Source of the DNA: Cyprinodon diabolis
Taxonomy: Eukaryota > Chordata > Actinopteri > Cyprinodontiformes > Cyprinodontidae
Assembly (NCBI GenBank): GCA_030533445.1
Contig: CM060064.1
Span: 7,485,879 to 7,549,878 of the forward strand
Reading direction: 5' to 3'
DNA length: 64,000 bases
This document shows, in pieces, positions 33,153-45,325 of the stretch. How positions within the stretch are numbered: the first letter of the stretch is position 1; each line of letters starts with the position of its first letter. The position numbers were made by a program, and so were the translations under genes. The notes beneath the pieces are model-generated. The model was given only the letters and a program-made list of their open reading frames with translations. It ran no database searches and had not been told where the DNA came from.

Positions 33153-33990
33153 ATTAAATTAAATTAAATTTATTTATATAGCTCCAATTCACAATACATC
33201 ATCTCAAGGCACTTTACACTTCAATCAGATCATACAGTCAATTTAATTAAAAGTTTTCTATCTAAGGAAAACCAGTTGATTGCATTGACTCATTAACTCA
33301 AAGGCAATTCCTCACACTAGGCATGCTTGTAGCGACAGTGGGAAGGAAAAACTCCCTATTAACAGAAACAAACCTCTAGCAGAACCAGGCTCAGTGTGAG
33401 CGGCCATCTGCTGAGGCTGACTGGGGTTCAAGGAGACAGAAGCAGAGATACAAAAGGCAACTGTCAACCAGCTCCACAGGCGGCCCCGTCCAGGAAACAC
33501 ACAGCCAGGCAGACGAGTTCTGACCCAGCTCCCATGTCAGAGGATGAAGAGAGTTAGTCAAAGTCAGAGAAAAAGGACTAGATTCAAAAAGAGGCCAAGC
33601 TCCGACATCTAGAAACAAAGATGTTGATGGCAGCAGTAAAGCTGATATTTCTCTCCAGGATGGAGTCACAGCCAAACAGGAACAGACCAGATAAAGCTAC
33701 TATGAGAAAAAGCAGAGAGAGCAGAACGTTAGAGATTGAACTAACAGATTCTGTAGAGTGGGAGAATAGAGATAGAATGAAGCAGAATGATGAAATGGGG
33801 GTCCCTATGTCCTCCAGCAGTCTAAGCCTATAGCAGCATAACTATAGAGAGAGCTCAGGATAACCTTAGCCACTCTAACTATAAGCTTTATCAAAAAAGG
33901 AAAGTTTTAAGCCTATCCAGACAGGGTGTCTGATAACTAAAAGATCTGCCTCCCATTCTACCTTGAACCTCTCGCATTTACAATCTAAAA
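33153..33990 (+). repeat. Teleost interspersed repeat, family A, copy 3
   Basis: Direct copy of 29310-30125 about 3.8 kb downstream of it. Similarity runs from the AAATTTATTTATATAGC leader past CAGTCTAAGCCTATAGCAGC. No coding frame. Confidence 0.85.
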
Positions 33991-34987
33991 TAGGGATGGT
34001 AAAATTTGAAGTGGATAATTTCAAACAGATTCTTTGAATCACAATTTAAAATGTGTTTTCATTGGAAGCATCATGTCCTACAGGGATTAAAAGAAGGTTT
34101 AAAAAAAATCACCGTTTTTCAGACTGGTCAAATCTGGACATGTCGTTTGTACAATGAATACAGAATTATTCAAGCACAATTTTGATTATCAAAGCTCACC
34201 CAGATTTCTAATCATGCATGAACCTCATTTGTGTAGTCTGGAGAAACAAATAAATTTGCAGAGCAAGATAAAAGATGAAAAAACTGCACACAAAAAAAAC
34301 ACTTTTATTGTTTGAGATAATTCAAATATTAAGATAAAAGCGAACATATAACTATAAAACTTATTCATTTTGTGCTCTAATAAACCCCAAAAGTGACTAA
34401 AGCTTGTTTAAGGAACCACTCAGCTGCTAACTATGGTGATTTAGGGCATATGAAACAAAATGGCTGAGATATCTAATACAATACCACAGAGACTAACATA
34501 AACATAAAATGTTAGATGAAGAATATAAAGATAAAGGTAGAGCTCCTAAACAGCTAAAGTAGCAGAGCTGTAGTAGCAAGCTTAGTTATGAATCTGAAAG
34601 AAATAACAATCAGAAGCTGATGTTTTTTTTTTTTTTTAGGGGAAGTTTTTTTTTAATATTTGATGCAGGGCAGGAACATATTTCACTTCATTTCTTAAAA
34701 TTTTTAACAAAAGAGCCGTCAAAGATTTTCTATATGTTCAACACTAGATGGCAGTGCTTACTTTTTCAATGGAAAGAATATCTGTCTTAGAAACTATATT
34801 AGTTCATTTATTCATGGTGGTATATAAGACATTTGTTATGTGTCAATAAGTTCTAAAATACTCCAACCTTAAGATGACTGCTGATTAAAAAATGTTCTCC
34901 ATATGTACCAACATGGTGAGTTTTCTTGCTAGAGGCTAAAGGGGCAATCAGAACCAAAAATAGAAAGGAAATTTTATGTTATTTTTA

Positions 34988-35361
34988 ATAAGTGTTGCTC
35001 CGATGCCAGTATTGGGCGTGGCCCCGATCCAGCACTAAAATGGTGGTATAGGTGTCAGCGAGTACCAACCAATAGGGCACCGATACCTTTTTGAGAGCCA
35101 AAAGTTTATTCAACTATTGTCACCCATTCCAGGTAGGCAATAAAAGTTCTACTGGATTCCCTTTGTTTTAGTCTTTTTCCTGCTTCACAAAGGTAGGCAG
35201 CAGCTTGACAAAGCCATGATGGCAATTATTTTACCAACCCAAGTAGTATGCAGTTCTTCATATATACACACACATCAATTCCAAACAGATGGTATCGGTA
35301 TCGGCCAATACAGCACAGCCAGGTATTGTATCGGGGCCAAAAAATGGCATCATCGCAACGC
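34988..35361. mobile_element. Family C element, copy 2
   Basis: Begins AGTGTTGCTCCGATGCCA and ends TGGCATCATCGCAACGCT. Inverted relative to 31118-32018 and without the internal insertion. Non-coding. Confidence 0.75.
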
Positions 35362-37635
35362 TTCCCTTCTGCAGCTTGGTTATCCATTCAGCAATTTATT
35401 AAATATTTATTTGTAAAACTAAGCAATCAGAGAACACAAAGTGCACTTTTAACATATTTTGTTTATTTGACCAAATTAGTTAAAATTTCTGTGGACACTT
35501 TTACATATTATGTAAACCATCACCAAGGGGATGGGTTACTTGCAACCAGGTACTTGCAACCTTCTTAGAGCAAAAGTGCACTGCTCTAACCACAAGGCCA
35601 ACACTCCCCCTATGTCCTCCCCTTTTTATGTCCTCCTGTTTGATCCATTGATGATGTAACATCATCTTAAATTTCCTCGGTGCCTGCAAAGAAAATATAT
35701 CAGAAACTGAATTAAAGGGATACAAAAAAAACAGTAACTGATTCCTCAGTTTTTTGTAAGTATGCAAACACCATGTAGCCAGAAAAGGTCGAGATTTTTC
35801 TTTCTCTCTGTTTACTGAGATTAGTACAGAGGTTGGTGAAATCAGGTCAATGCTCTGTGAATACAAACTTATACCCTCTTTTAACAGGGAAGTCAAACAA
35901 ACTTCATAAAAATCCGGTTCTATTTTTAGTTTCCAGGGCAGGAGGTTATCAGATGACCTGGGGTGATGTTAAAAATGGCTACAAGGACATAGTGCCAGGA
36001 AAGTAAGCAGAACAGCTTTTGGACTCTAGGAAATGCTCAAATATCTGACAGAGATTTTTTATTTAATGGAGACCAGATTGTAGCAACAATTACATATATA
36101 AGTGAATATATAAAAAACGGAAATATTGCAAAACATTGCATCAACTGCGGACAGTCTGGTCACTACCAGGGTAAAGGTTTTACCAACTGGGGGTAACACG
36201 ATAACGAGCCACAGAGGAAGATTTTAAAATAACCCCTCTCAGCAGGCAGAGGAATATCACGCAGGTCCCTGGAAATGGGCGGCTTAAAGAACAACCCTGT
36301 CTGATGAGGCCCGGGGCGCCAACCGTCTGCAGCACCTCCACAGAACCAACGACAGACAGCTGGGCTGCAGGAAAATGCTAGAGCTGCACTGCATGTGTAC
36401 AGGGATTAGAGACAAACAAGAAGGATCCTCCAAATACCAGTATTGCACATGTAAAATCACATATTGTGTTATTTTAGGTACACGAGGATACCCAGAGGTT
36501 TAAAGTTCTTGCTCTGAGATAAATGCAGGAGGAACCTTACTTATATCCACATTTTTGTCTTTTTCAAATAAATATGCTTTTTATGAACACCCTACAATAC
36601 CAGCCACAGGGGACTGCACCCTGTCTCTATGTGTGTGCCCCCATCGCATGCCATGGGGCAGCTTTTTGTTCCAGCTCTGTGTGCTGCGCATGAAGATCCA
36701 GACAGCTGAGAATTAGCTAATCTACAGGCTTCCCGAGGTCAACCTGTCCTGGCTGACCTCTTTCATTTACAAACAGATAGAGATCTACTAAATGGAAAAC
36801 ATGCAAATAGCTCATATTTAAATTAGTAGATGGATTCATAACATCTGAAAACGAATCCTATAAGATCAACTCATTTTTTAAGGAAACACCATAATTGGAT
36901 GAATTAATTCATTGCTACTTCTGGATTGTTTAAGTTGGAGAATGAAGCAAATAAAAGATGTTCTGGGCTTTAATTACATTAAAGACTACTTTTCCCACTG
37001 TAGCATCTTTCCTTAGTGTCACCATTGAGTCCATCTATTATATATCATGTAATGTGTTACTCCAGTCAAGCTTTAAAAAGGGAGGCACCTGTGACGTGTC
37101 CTGTTCAGTTACCCAAACTACCTCAGCTTTTGTTCCAGACCAGATTTATTTCTGATATGATGAACAAAATTTGCACAATTTCTTTAAAATTGTTCAATAA
37201 TAGATTTTAGACTTCACCTGATATAATCAGTGAGCTAACATTGACGGGTGAAAAAAGGATTTGGTGGAACAAACATTAAATAAATTGCCCATACCACTTT
37301 GTATCAGTGGTTAAGATCTGTGAAATGTTGTTTATAATGTTTATCCTTTTCTGAACACAGTCTACTTCCTACTTTAAGCAGGATACACCCATGCCACAAA
37401 GTTTAAATAGCCTCTAAATGGTCTTGCATGCATGTATTCTAGCGCCTCCACAGGCATCAGATCTTGCACATAGGATGTGGTTGGAAAATCTGCATATATG
37501 ATTCCATTATGTCAGTATGCCTCATGTATCCATAACACTGTTGAAACTATTATTGCAATGGCATAACTTCGGGGCAAACAAATGTGTTGTTCATGAACAA
37601 CACAAAGTCCAGGTTTTTGTCTTCTTTTATCGTAT
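35362..37635. other. UBR5-KLF10 intergenic segment, nothing recognised
   Basis: No gene, RNA or repeat boundary recognised in this 2.3 kb. Confidence 0.45.
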
Positions 37636-38274
37636 TAGGGGTGAAACAATTAATCAGATTAATTATTATTAATCAATTATTGAAATAATCGTAAACTAAT
37701 TTAGTGATTGAATAATTGTTAAATGGAGAATAGAGACTATAAAACGTGCCTATAGCTCACAGAGCGATCAATTTAGAGCAGCAATGTGCCAAAATTGTAA
37801 AAAAATAAATAAATAAATTCATATGTCAATATGCTCTATTCAGACTTCTCAAGTCGAAAAGTTTTATTTTCATTTGGTTCACTTTTGCAGAAATTCTTTT
37901 TTATGGAACTCAAAAAAAAAAAAAGAAAAGAAAATTAAAAACAATCCACTGGACTTTGTTTCCAAATTTAAAGACGTTTTGCTTCCCAATTCATTTGGGA
38001 AGACGTTTTGCTTTTTCAATTCAAAATGTGTATTTGAACATTTTGAATTGAAAAAGCTTCCTGAATGGGAAGCAAAATGTCTTCAAACTTGGAAACAAAG
38101 TCCAGGGGATTGTTTTTAACTTTCTTTTTTTGTAATGGCTATGACCTGGATGACTGAGAATATTCACCAACATATGCTCTTTAAGGAACCTTTTGCTATC
38201 CCATCATTAATCGATTAAACAAAAAATAATCGACAGATTAATCGATTAGAAAATAATCTTTAGTTAAAGCTCTA
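37636..38274. mobile_element. Probable old hAT-like element carrying a palindrome
   Basis: Left end TAGGGGTGAAACAATTAATC and right end GTTAAAGCTCTA, with ATTAATCGATT motifs inside both ends. Flanks match at only about half of 8 positions, so the insertion is old or the ends are inexact. A large palindrome fills 37908-38140. Confidence 0.5.
37908..38140. repeat. Near-perfect palindrome, about 230 bp
   Basis: Arms meet near 38037. Both arms read TGGACTTTGTTTCCAA, GACGTTTTGCTTCCCA-like bases and TTTTTCAATTCAAAATG, with few mismatches. Such an arm pair can form a long hairpin. No coding role. Confidence 0.85.
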
Positions 38275-39540
38275 AATCAAACAATAAAAAAATGAAGCGA
38301 ACAAACAATCTGCTTTAAGATTAAATGATAAATCTAATGTTATTTATTGGGTTTAAAGTGATCCATGACTCTTTGCACATCCTGGCCTAAATGTGTTGTA
38401 ATGTTCCTTTTAATTTATAATTTGATGTTAGTGATGCATAAAGCTGTAAATGACTTCAAAAATGATGTATCCTTTGTTATATAAGTTTAGGTCTAACTGG
38501 AATGAAACCTACATAGTAAACACAGGAAGGCTAACATTACCAGCCGTTTTTATTGTATTTCTTTTGATTGGTGTAAATTTAAATGATGTCACAATGTATC
38601 GTTGCCTCAAAGTTTTCATGAGCTGCTATACATGAGATATCTCCCCTGCAAAATTATAATAAAGCTATTTATATGCATAAATCAAGCGGAACACTATCGC
38701 GATGGCCGTACTGCTCCACTTGTGAAAGCTAAATCTGTTGGGCTCTTTTTGGCATCAAGATCTGATGAAACAAACAAATCAGATGAAACAAACAAGTGTG
38801 ATCAGCTTGTAATCTACTGTTTACAAGTGTTTAATCAAAATCATATGGGAAGAAAACGATCCACTGTTTAAAGTGACGGTGCGGCCTATTGAAGTTATAA
38901 GACATTGTTCTAATAAAGCTATCTGAGAAAATGTTTCAATCCCAACGCTAACTGTAAACCTCAGAAACAGGAGCTCTTTGTAGCATAAAGCTTCTATATC
39001 ATTGCTGTTTTGGCTGGACGGAGCTAGTAGTATACACAGGACTCATATGTCATTTAAGCAGAATGCATAGCAGCATAAACAACATAGCAATATACGGGTG
39101 ATAAGATTTTATTTAAATGTATCAAACTTAAACAGCGTGCACATTATTATTATGTACTGTATTTAGGTGTAAAAAAAAAGAATATTTTCTAAATAAATTT
39201 GTTGTTAAAGCTAATCATGGATCCCTTACTTCTATCTTTTTTTTACACAGATGTATTTTTAAATGTCTTCTTTCATGAGATTTGGAGCTACTTAGACAAA
39301 AAAAAAAATAGCCAGCCTGCTTTCAAAGTTTCTACTCATATTAGAAAAAAAAATAAAAATCATTGCCTGCCGTCCAACTATCCCTTTCAAGCTCCAGAAT
39401 CCATTATATTTTAAGACGTGTACAAGAAAACAAAATAAAACACCTGCCAAATCCAAACTACAATTAGGTGATCACGTTTTGGAGAGGCAGATGATTTTTT
39501 TATTTCTTATATAATTTTATAAATTTCATAACTAAATCAA
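38275..39540. other. Intergenic DNA, nothing recognised
   Basis: AT-rich, with no structure recognised. Confidence 0.45.
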
Positions 39541-39545
39541 CATCT

Positions 39546-40085
39546 CGGTTGGATAATGCCACCCTATGCTCGAAGCTGTTGCTGAACTGGAGAACTCCTT
39601 AAGGGACAGACTGCTGCACCCTGAATGCACCATGGAGCGTTATCACAGATCCTTCCTCCCAGCAGCTGGAACACTTTATAACCACCACTGTTCCAAACAA
39701 CCTCAATAAGTTGTTACATTTATGCAGATTTTGCACAGTTTCTATCTTAGTCAGTTAAATAACATGCTGCTGTCATTTTTGCACGTCGCTGATGTTGCTG
39801 CTATTTTCAAATATCCATTGCTGTAAAAATGTCCATAGCTGTATATTGGTTATTTATTCTCCAGGTGTACAGTTGAAATTGTTAAAACACTTTACAGTAC
39901 AGTATTTTATTGTTTATCTTTTAACTCTACACTATTATTTTATTCTTAAACATTTTTTCTAAGGTCCATATTTGACCATTTTTTCTACATTCTTTTAGCT
40001 GCTGTAAACACCAGAATTTACCCACTATAAATAGAAAATCATGGACAATAAAGTTATTCTCTATTCCATTCTTTTCTATGATACA
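39546..40085 (+). mobile_element. LINE 3' end, copy 1
   Basis: A C-terminal ORF2 tail (ELENSLRDRLLHPECTMERY and HRSFLPAAGTLYNHHC) is followed by a 3' UTR with TTGCACGTCGCTGATGTTGC and ends in an ACAATAAAG tail. The 3' UTR matches 60298-60560 (inverted) and the last 90 bases match 49310-49398. The form is like fish Rex or CR1/L2-type LINEs; the family is not fixed. Confidence 0.65.
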
Positions 40086-41349
40086 ATAATATGGGAAATT
40101 ACGGAAGAGTCCTATTATTGAAGAAGAGCGGGAGGGAGGGGTAAAATACAGTAGTTTCCTGGCCAAAATGGGAGACTTGAAAGCTATAGACTGTGTCAAA
40201 CAATGGCGTAAATATCGGTAAGCAGAGACTGCAGTGGCTTAGGGGCCCCCGACCTCTTAGGGGCCCCGTCACTGACACCTGGGTGGCTCCCATTGCTATT
40301 GTTGACTAGGACTTCTCTTTGCAGATGTAATGGTGCAAAATATTTCTCATAAACCCACCTGTTACTAGAATGAATGACCGGACCTTATTTATACCCGAAC
40401 ACATGCTGGATTTCAACATGATGGTAACCATTTAAACACGACACCAATAGCAAAGCAGACAGTGGTACTTTTAATTACTATTAATAACTGTGTGTAGTTC
40501 ATTAGGCGGTTGGTAAAAAAATAAACTCATATGTTTCAAACCACAATAAAGATCTTAAAAGAACGATGTATTAGAGTATTTTTATTTTTTTTTTTACAAT
40601 ACAACTTGGAAATATGGGTAATCCAGAGCGTAGATTAAAACCATAACCCTTACGTACAATGTGTTAGCGACGATGGATACCAAAAAGAGGTACTTAAGTG
40701 GATTCCAGAAAAGAAAAAGCATAAGGTGTTGTACTTCATTAAGGGCCCCCCCCAGATGCTGTTGTGTACGGGCCTATTGTTGTGTCATTACGCCATTGGT
40801 GTCAAAAGTACTGCAAATGGTGAATGACATAAAAAAAATAAATAAATAAATATTAAACACATTACTATTTTGCTGGCAAATTATAATAAAGTCAAAAAAT
40901 ATTTCAGGCAAGATACTTTTATACATAAAAAGTAATGTCATGTTGGGATGTTGACTGGATCAATTTTTTTGAGTGGGTCGTAACCCCCCTAGCCCCCCTT
41001 CATTTTACACCCCTGTATTATGGAGTCTGATATGAAGGAATTGCTTTCAAGCGACTATTTGTACCCAACAGTGTTTAATGTTGTTTTAGTAATTGAACAT
41101 TAAACTTACAAGCTAATGTTTTGCTTTTTTTCATTTTGCTAAATGATGTTGCTGATAAATGTCTTTTTTAATTGTTCCTTTCTAATGAGTAATGAGAGAA
41201 ATGTTCCTGCACGGACAGATAATTTGGTGAGTAATTAAAAATGACAGAGCCTGGATCTGTGTGAGATGAGTGGCTGTTTCCACATGTCCACTGTGTTGTG
41301 TACCATGCGGCTTTCACGTCCGCATCAGCTTCCGATCACGCACCAAGAG

Positions 41350-41420
41350 CCCCTCCTATTGGTCAGCTGCCCAGCTCACCTATGCGTTCTATTGGACGCC
41401 GTGTAAAGCCACGCCCCGAA
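41350..41420 (+). promoter_or_regulatory. Candidate KLF10 promoter: two inverted CCAAT boxes and a CACCC/GC box
   Basis: ATTGG occurs at 41358-41362 and 41391-41395, and CCACGCCCC at 41409-41417, a KLF/Sp-type site. The segment is GC-rich against AT-rich surroundings and lies 550-620 bases before the KLF10 coding start. A donor-like GTAAGT at 41592 would end a non-coding first exon. No TATA box is obvious. Confidence 0.45.
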
Positions 41421-41971
41421 TCTGCAGCCCAGCCACCCACGGGTTCGAGACGATGAATGAGAAACAGTTTAAGGTTGAAAAGTGGGAAGCATCTCAATTC
41501 TGCCTTCATCTAATCACGACAGAGCTGAGCTAAAGCTGAAACCTGCCTCCCTGAAAAAAAGAATAAATAAAAATAATCCACCAACATAGCTGTAAGTACT
41601 ATTTTACTCAAAGATGTTTTTTTATTGCATAGATCATATAAAAAAAATCAACTTTTTTTATTTTATTTTTATGGATAAAACGGCTGTGATTAATGTTATC
41701 AAGCTTCCTGCCAAGGTTATGACCCTGACTGTTAGGTGGGAAGGATGGGAGGCTGTAGAGGTCTCTGCCAGAACCATTCCAGTTGTTTTGTAACTGGGTG
41801 AAAGGGGACTGAGTGAAGAACACCAGTTGATCATGCTGGTTTCACGTGCTGCTCCCCCCAGTAGACTGATAATAGCTGGATCAATAAGCCTATTCAACCT
41901 GCACAGAATGGATGTCATCCAGGCTCTGTGTGCAAATTGATCAAAGCTGTCCTGTCTGTCACACCTGCAGC

Positions 41972-42190
41972 ATGGAGGTTAAAATGGACCACACAGAGAT
42001 GTCAAACATCCAGCCTGCTGCAATGGGAGCAAGTGACCTGAGGGCTGTGGAAGCTCTGATCTCCATGACTGAACACTGGAAGACCAGCAACTTAAAGCCA
42101 AAGCACCCCAGACCTCCCACCCCCTCCCCAGAAAGCTCAGAGGATGATTATCTGTCCTCCAGTCCTCCTGTTCTGCATGAGTCTTCATTT
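41972..42190 (+). CDS. KLF10: KLF10 first coding exon
   Basis: Acceptor CACCTGCAG at 41962-41970, ATG at 41972, and 73 codons ending HESSF at donor GTAAGT. It holds the Sin3-interacting helix and a Ser/Pro acidic stretch [18 protein letters not shown]. If spliced to an exon ending at 41591, an in-frame stop precedes this ATG. Confidence 0.8.
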
Positions 42191-44662
42191 GTAAGTGAAA
42201 GCGAGCCTCTGGACAGTAAATTGCTTTTATTTTTTATTTTTTTCCCAGTTCAGCATAAGTTACTTTAAATTGGTAGACCAACAGAAAGCAACCATGTCAG
42301 GAATAAGGTTAAAGTAAGGTTAGCATGTAAAACGATATTCAAAGCCCAGAGCGTTTTATGGAGATCTGTTTAATCCAAGGGGATTATGTCAATTCAAAAA
42401 TACTTTATTATATTGGATACGGTTTGTTTGTTCCTATAGGGGGATCAGATAATTCAGAATTAGAGGGACGTAGTGAAATGTTGAAAAAGATGGTCCAGGT
42501 AGATAAAAGGAGATGTTGGTGAGAAATTAACATTGCATACACCATCCACACAGGGTAGTGGCAGCATTATGCTGTGGGAATGCTGTTCTTCAGGAGGGAC
42601 CTCAAAGTGGGTTGGAGTTGATGGGAAGATGGGAGCTATGCAATGTAGATAATTTCACTAAAGAGATAAAGGGTTACATTCCAAAATACCTGCTGCTGTA
42701 TGGAGAGAATTTTGTTCCATTATGTCGGGAGCATAGTATGTTTTTAAAAATAACCACACAAAATAATGTTCTAATATGATTTATAAATGGAAATTTGAAG
42801 GAAAAAAAAAAATCAACCCAGAACTTAATTTTAAGACTTTTCAATCCAAAAATGTTCTTTGAGTGGCTTATTTTCTTTTTCCTTTAAATTTTTTATTTTT
42901 CAAATGCTCTTTTTCTGAAACTTTTCTTTTTGAGATCAATTTTCTCTTTTTCATATGAGGAATTTCATATTTTTCAAAGATTTTTCAAAGATTTTCTCTG
43001 GCGTGAGGAGCACAGATTTCTTTCTGAGCTATATGGACGTTAGCTACAACATTATTGGCTAGAGTGAGCATTTGTGCATTTCACTTATTCTTAAAGGGAT
43101 CAGAATAAGATCAATAATTCACAATTTGAATATTTCCATGTGAAAAAGAGAGAAAAAAAAAATTAAAACATAAAATCCATACAAAAATTTCAAAAAAAGC
43201 TGAGGAAACTACAAAGTTTCTTTTGAAACTGCTGTTTTTTTATTTATTTTTTTTATTAAGAAGATTTTCAATGTTTCATTTCTGGTTACATTTGTATTTA
43301 CAAAGTGTGTCCTTTGCAACATTAATGGAACAAAATTCACTCCGTACCGCTGCAAATATCCTTCCTTTTCAGAAATATCCCCCTTTCTATTGGTGAAACT
43401 CTCCATTAATATAAAAAAATCAGTTTATGGTTTTAATGTAACCAAATAAGGGAAGAGTTTGAAGAGTGAATAATTTATCAGTGCATCGCAGTAGAAGTGA
43501 AACCTTTAACTCTCCTTTTGTAGTGCATGACGCCACCATACAGCCCACCTCCCTGTGAGGCCGCCCCTTCAGGCCCAGTGCTGAAACCGCTCCATTCTGC
43601 AGAGGACGCAGCTGTTTCCCAGAAGTACCAGTGCACCAGCGTGATCCGCCACACCGCGGATATCAGGGACTGCTCCTGTAACCCTCACCAACTCCAGCAG
43701 GAAGACGGGGCCTCAGAGGATTCTAGAACAAACATCGACTGCTCGAGCAGAGACTCTGGTAAGAATTCAGCCCAAGAGAAAACCTCCAAAGATGCATCAC
43801 CGCATTCTGAACCCAGCCAGATCCGGACGGGTCGGTTCAAACCAGATGATGGATCAAATACTTCACTTCCAGCTGGAATCACTCTAGTGTCTCCTGTTCC
43901 CGTCTTCAGCCGGATTGTTCCTGTCTCCTCCGCATCCACTGCCACCCTGCAGAGCCATAACAGTTCTTCGCCTGCTCCTCCACCGATCAGACATGCCTCA
44001 CAGGGACAGACCCTGCAGCAGTACTCACTGCCACCCCCCCGGGTTCTGTTTGTAGAAGGTCAGGTGGTCAAAGGCCCCGTGGTGCTGCTTGTCCCCCAAC
44101 CATCTGTTCCTGCCGTTTACCTTAAGCAAGCGCAGACGACCCCTGCTGGTCCGAGGTTTCTTCCCATCGCCCCGGCCCCTGGGCACGCCGCCTCAGAGCC
44201 GAGGCGCGCCCCTCTGCAACCAGAGGCCTCACGGGTGCGCAGTCATGTTTGTCCTCGTGAGGACTGTGGCAAGACCTACTTCAAGAGCTCCCATCTTAAG
44301 GCCCACATGAGGACACACACAGGTAAGAGACAAAAGGATATAAATCCACCTTTTTTTTAGGGCGTTTGCTCACAGTCCTCTAAACAGAGAGTAAAATCTA
44401 CATCATCTTTGTCCCCACAGGTGAGAAACCTTTCAAATGTAAGTGGGACGGATGCGAGAGGCGATTCGCTCGCTCTGATGAGCTCTCTCGTCATCGCCGA
44501 ACCCACACCGGTGAGAAGAGGTTCACCTGCCCCATGTGCCTCAGCCGCTTCATGCGCAGCGACCACCTGGCTAAGCACGCCCGGCGACACCTGGTGCCCA
44601 GGAAGAAACCCCTCTGGGCATTAGGGGTCCCCCCCACTGCAGAGCTCCTCCCTCTCCTATAG
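41972..44662 (+). CDS. KLF10: KLF10 (TGF-beta-inducible early gene type zinc-finger repressor)
   Basis: Three coding exons (41972-42190, 43524-44322, 44421-44662) give 419 residues. KLF10/11 proteins are nuclear, TGF-beta-induced repressors that bind GC/CACCC boxes and recruit Sin3A. Visible parts: the Sin3-interacting helix [11 protein letters not shown] near residues 23-33; CMTPPYSPP at the exon 2/3 join, matching FCLTPPYSP; the family motif TSVIRHTAD; a Pro/Ser-rich middle; then three C2H2 fingers ([60 protein letters not shown]) with TGEK linkers. KLF11 is the alternative; position between UBR5 and AZIN1 favours KLF10. The protein is shorter than the 480 residues of human KLF10, and the tail after finger 3 is very short. 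Confidence 0.9.
43524..44322 (+). CDS. KLF10: KLF10 second coding exon
   Basis: Acceptor TTTTGTAG, then CMTPPYSPP in frame with the previous exon. It ends inside the linker after finger 1 (RTHTG) at donor GTAAGA. This split after the first finger is the usual KLF10/11 arrangement. Confidence 0.92.
44421..44662 (+). CDS. KLF10: KLF10 last coding exon (fingers 2 and 3)
   Basis: Acceptor CCCCACAG, then [16 protein letters not shown]. Finger contact residues are RSDELSR and RSDHLAK, as in Sp/KLF proteins. Stop TAG at 44660-44662 after [12 protein letters not shown] and [10 protein letters not shown]. Confidence 0.95.
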
Positions 44663-45221
44663 ACTTACTGAAAATCCAAAGACTGGAAGTAATCCATAAA
44701 ACTGATAGTGTTTGAATTTGTACAGGTATTTATTTTGTAAGCTGAAGGTACGGGAAGATGCTGCGTGTACAGAAGATGGGATGAACTCTGATCCACCTTG
44801 AAATGAGCTACTTTACCTGCAGCTGTTTGTTTTTTTTTTTTTACTTTTTTTATTTGACCAAAGAAAGTTTTTTGTCTATTTCTGCTTCATAAAGATGTTA
44901 TTTTAAATCATGTTTGTTTTTCATTAATTGTTTGGCTATTTACACAGTATTAGAAACTGAACACTATTTAGTTTAGAGATATGCATCTTTTATATTTATA
45001 CCAAAAAAAAGGCATTTCTGCCCTCAGTTAACTCAATCAAAACATCCTTAATGAACTATTGATAAAAAAGGATTAAATGGCAAAATCCGTCATTTTTTTC
45101 AAAAAAAGAAAAAAAAAACATCACATTTTGTATAAATTTTAGGGATGCAGATATGAAAATCTTTGCCGATCTCCATACCTGATGTTTAATATCATTGGTA
45201 TGACCAGTATCATATTTCCTT
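44663..45221 (+). other. KLF10 3' UTR and downstream DNA
   Basis: AT-rich, with several ATTTA-like motifs (for example ATTTATTTTG at 44728 and ATATTTATAC near 44992), which fit an unstable early-response mRNA. No single polyadenylation signal can be chosen with confidence. Confidence 0.45.
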
Positions 45222-45325
45222 ACTACGATGGAGTATTAGGGACAGGATAGAGATTTTTTTTTTCAGGAATAAAGTGTTAATATTATAAGACTAAATTTAT
45301 AAAATTAGGAGAATAAAGTCCTAAC

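Noticed and set aside
41453..41533. ATG-started frame as KLF10 coding exon 1
   Set aside because: It stops before any splice donor and does not resemble the KLF10 N-terminus; more likely 5' UTR.
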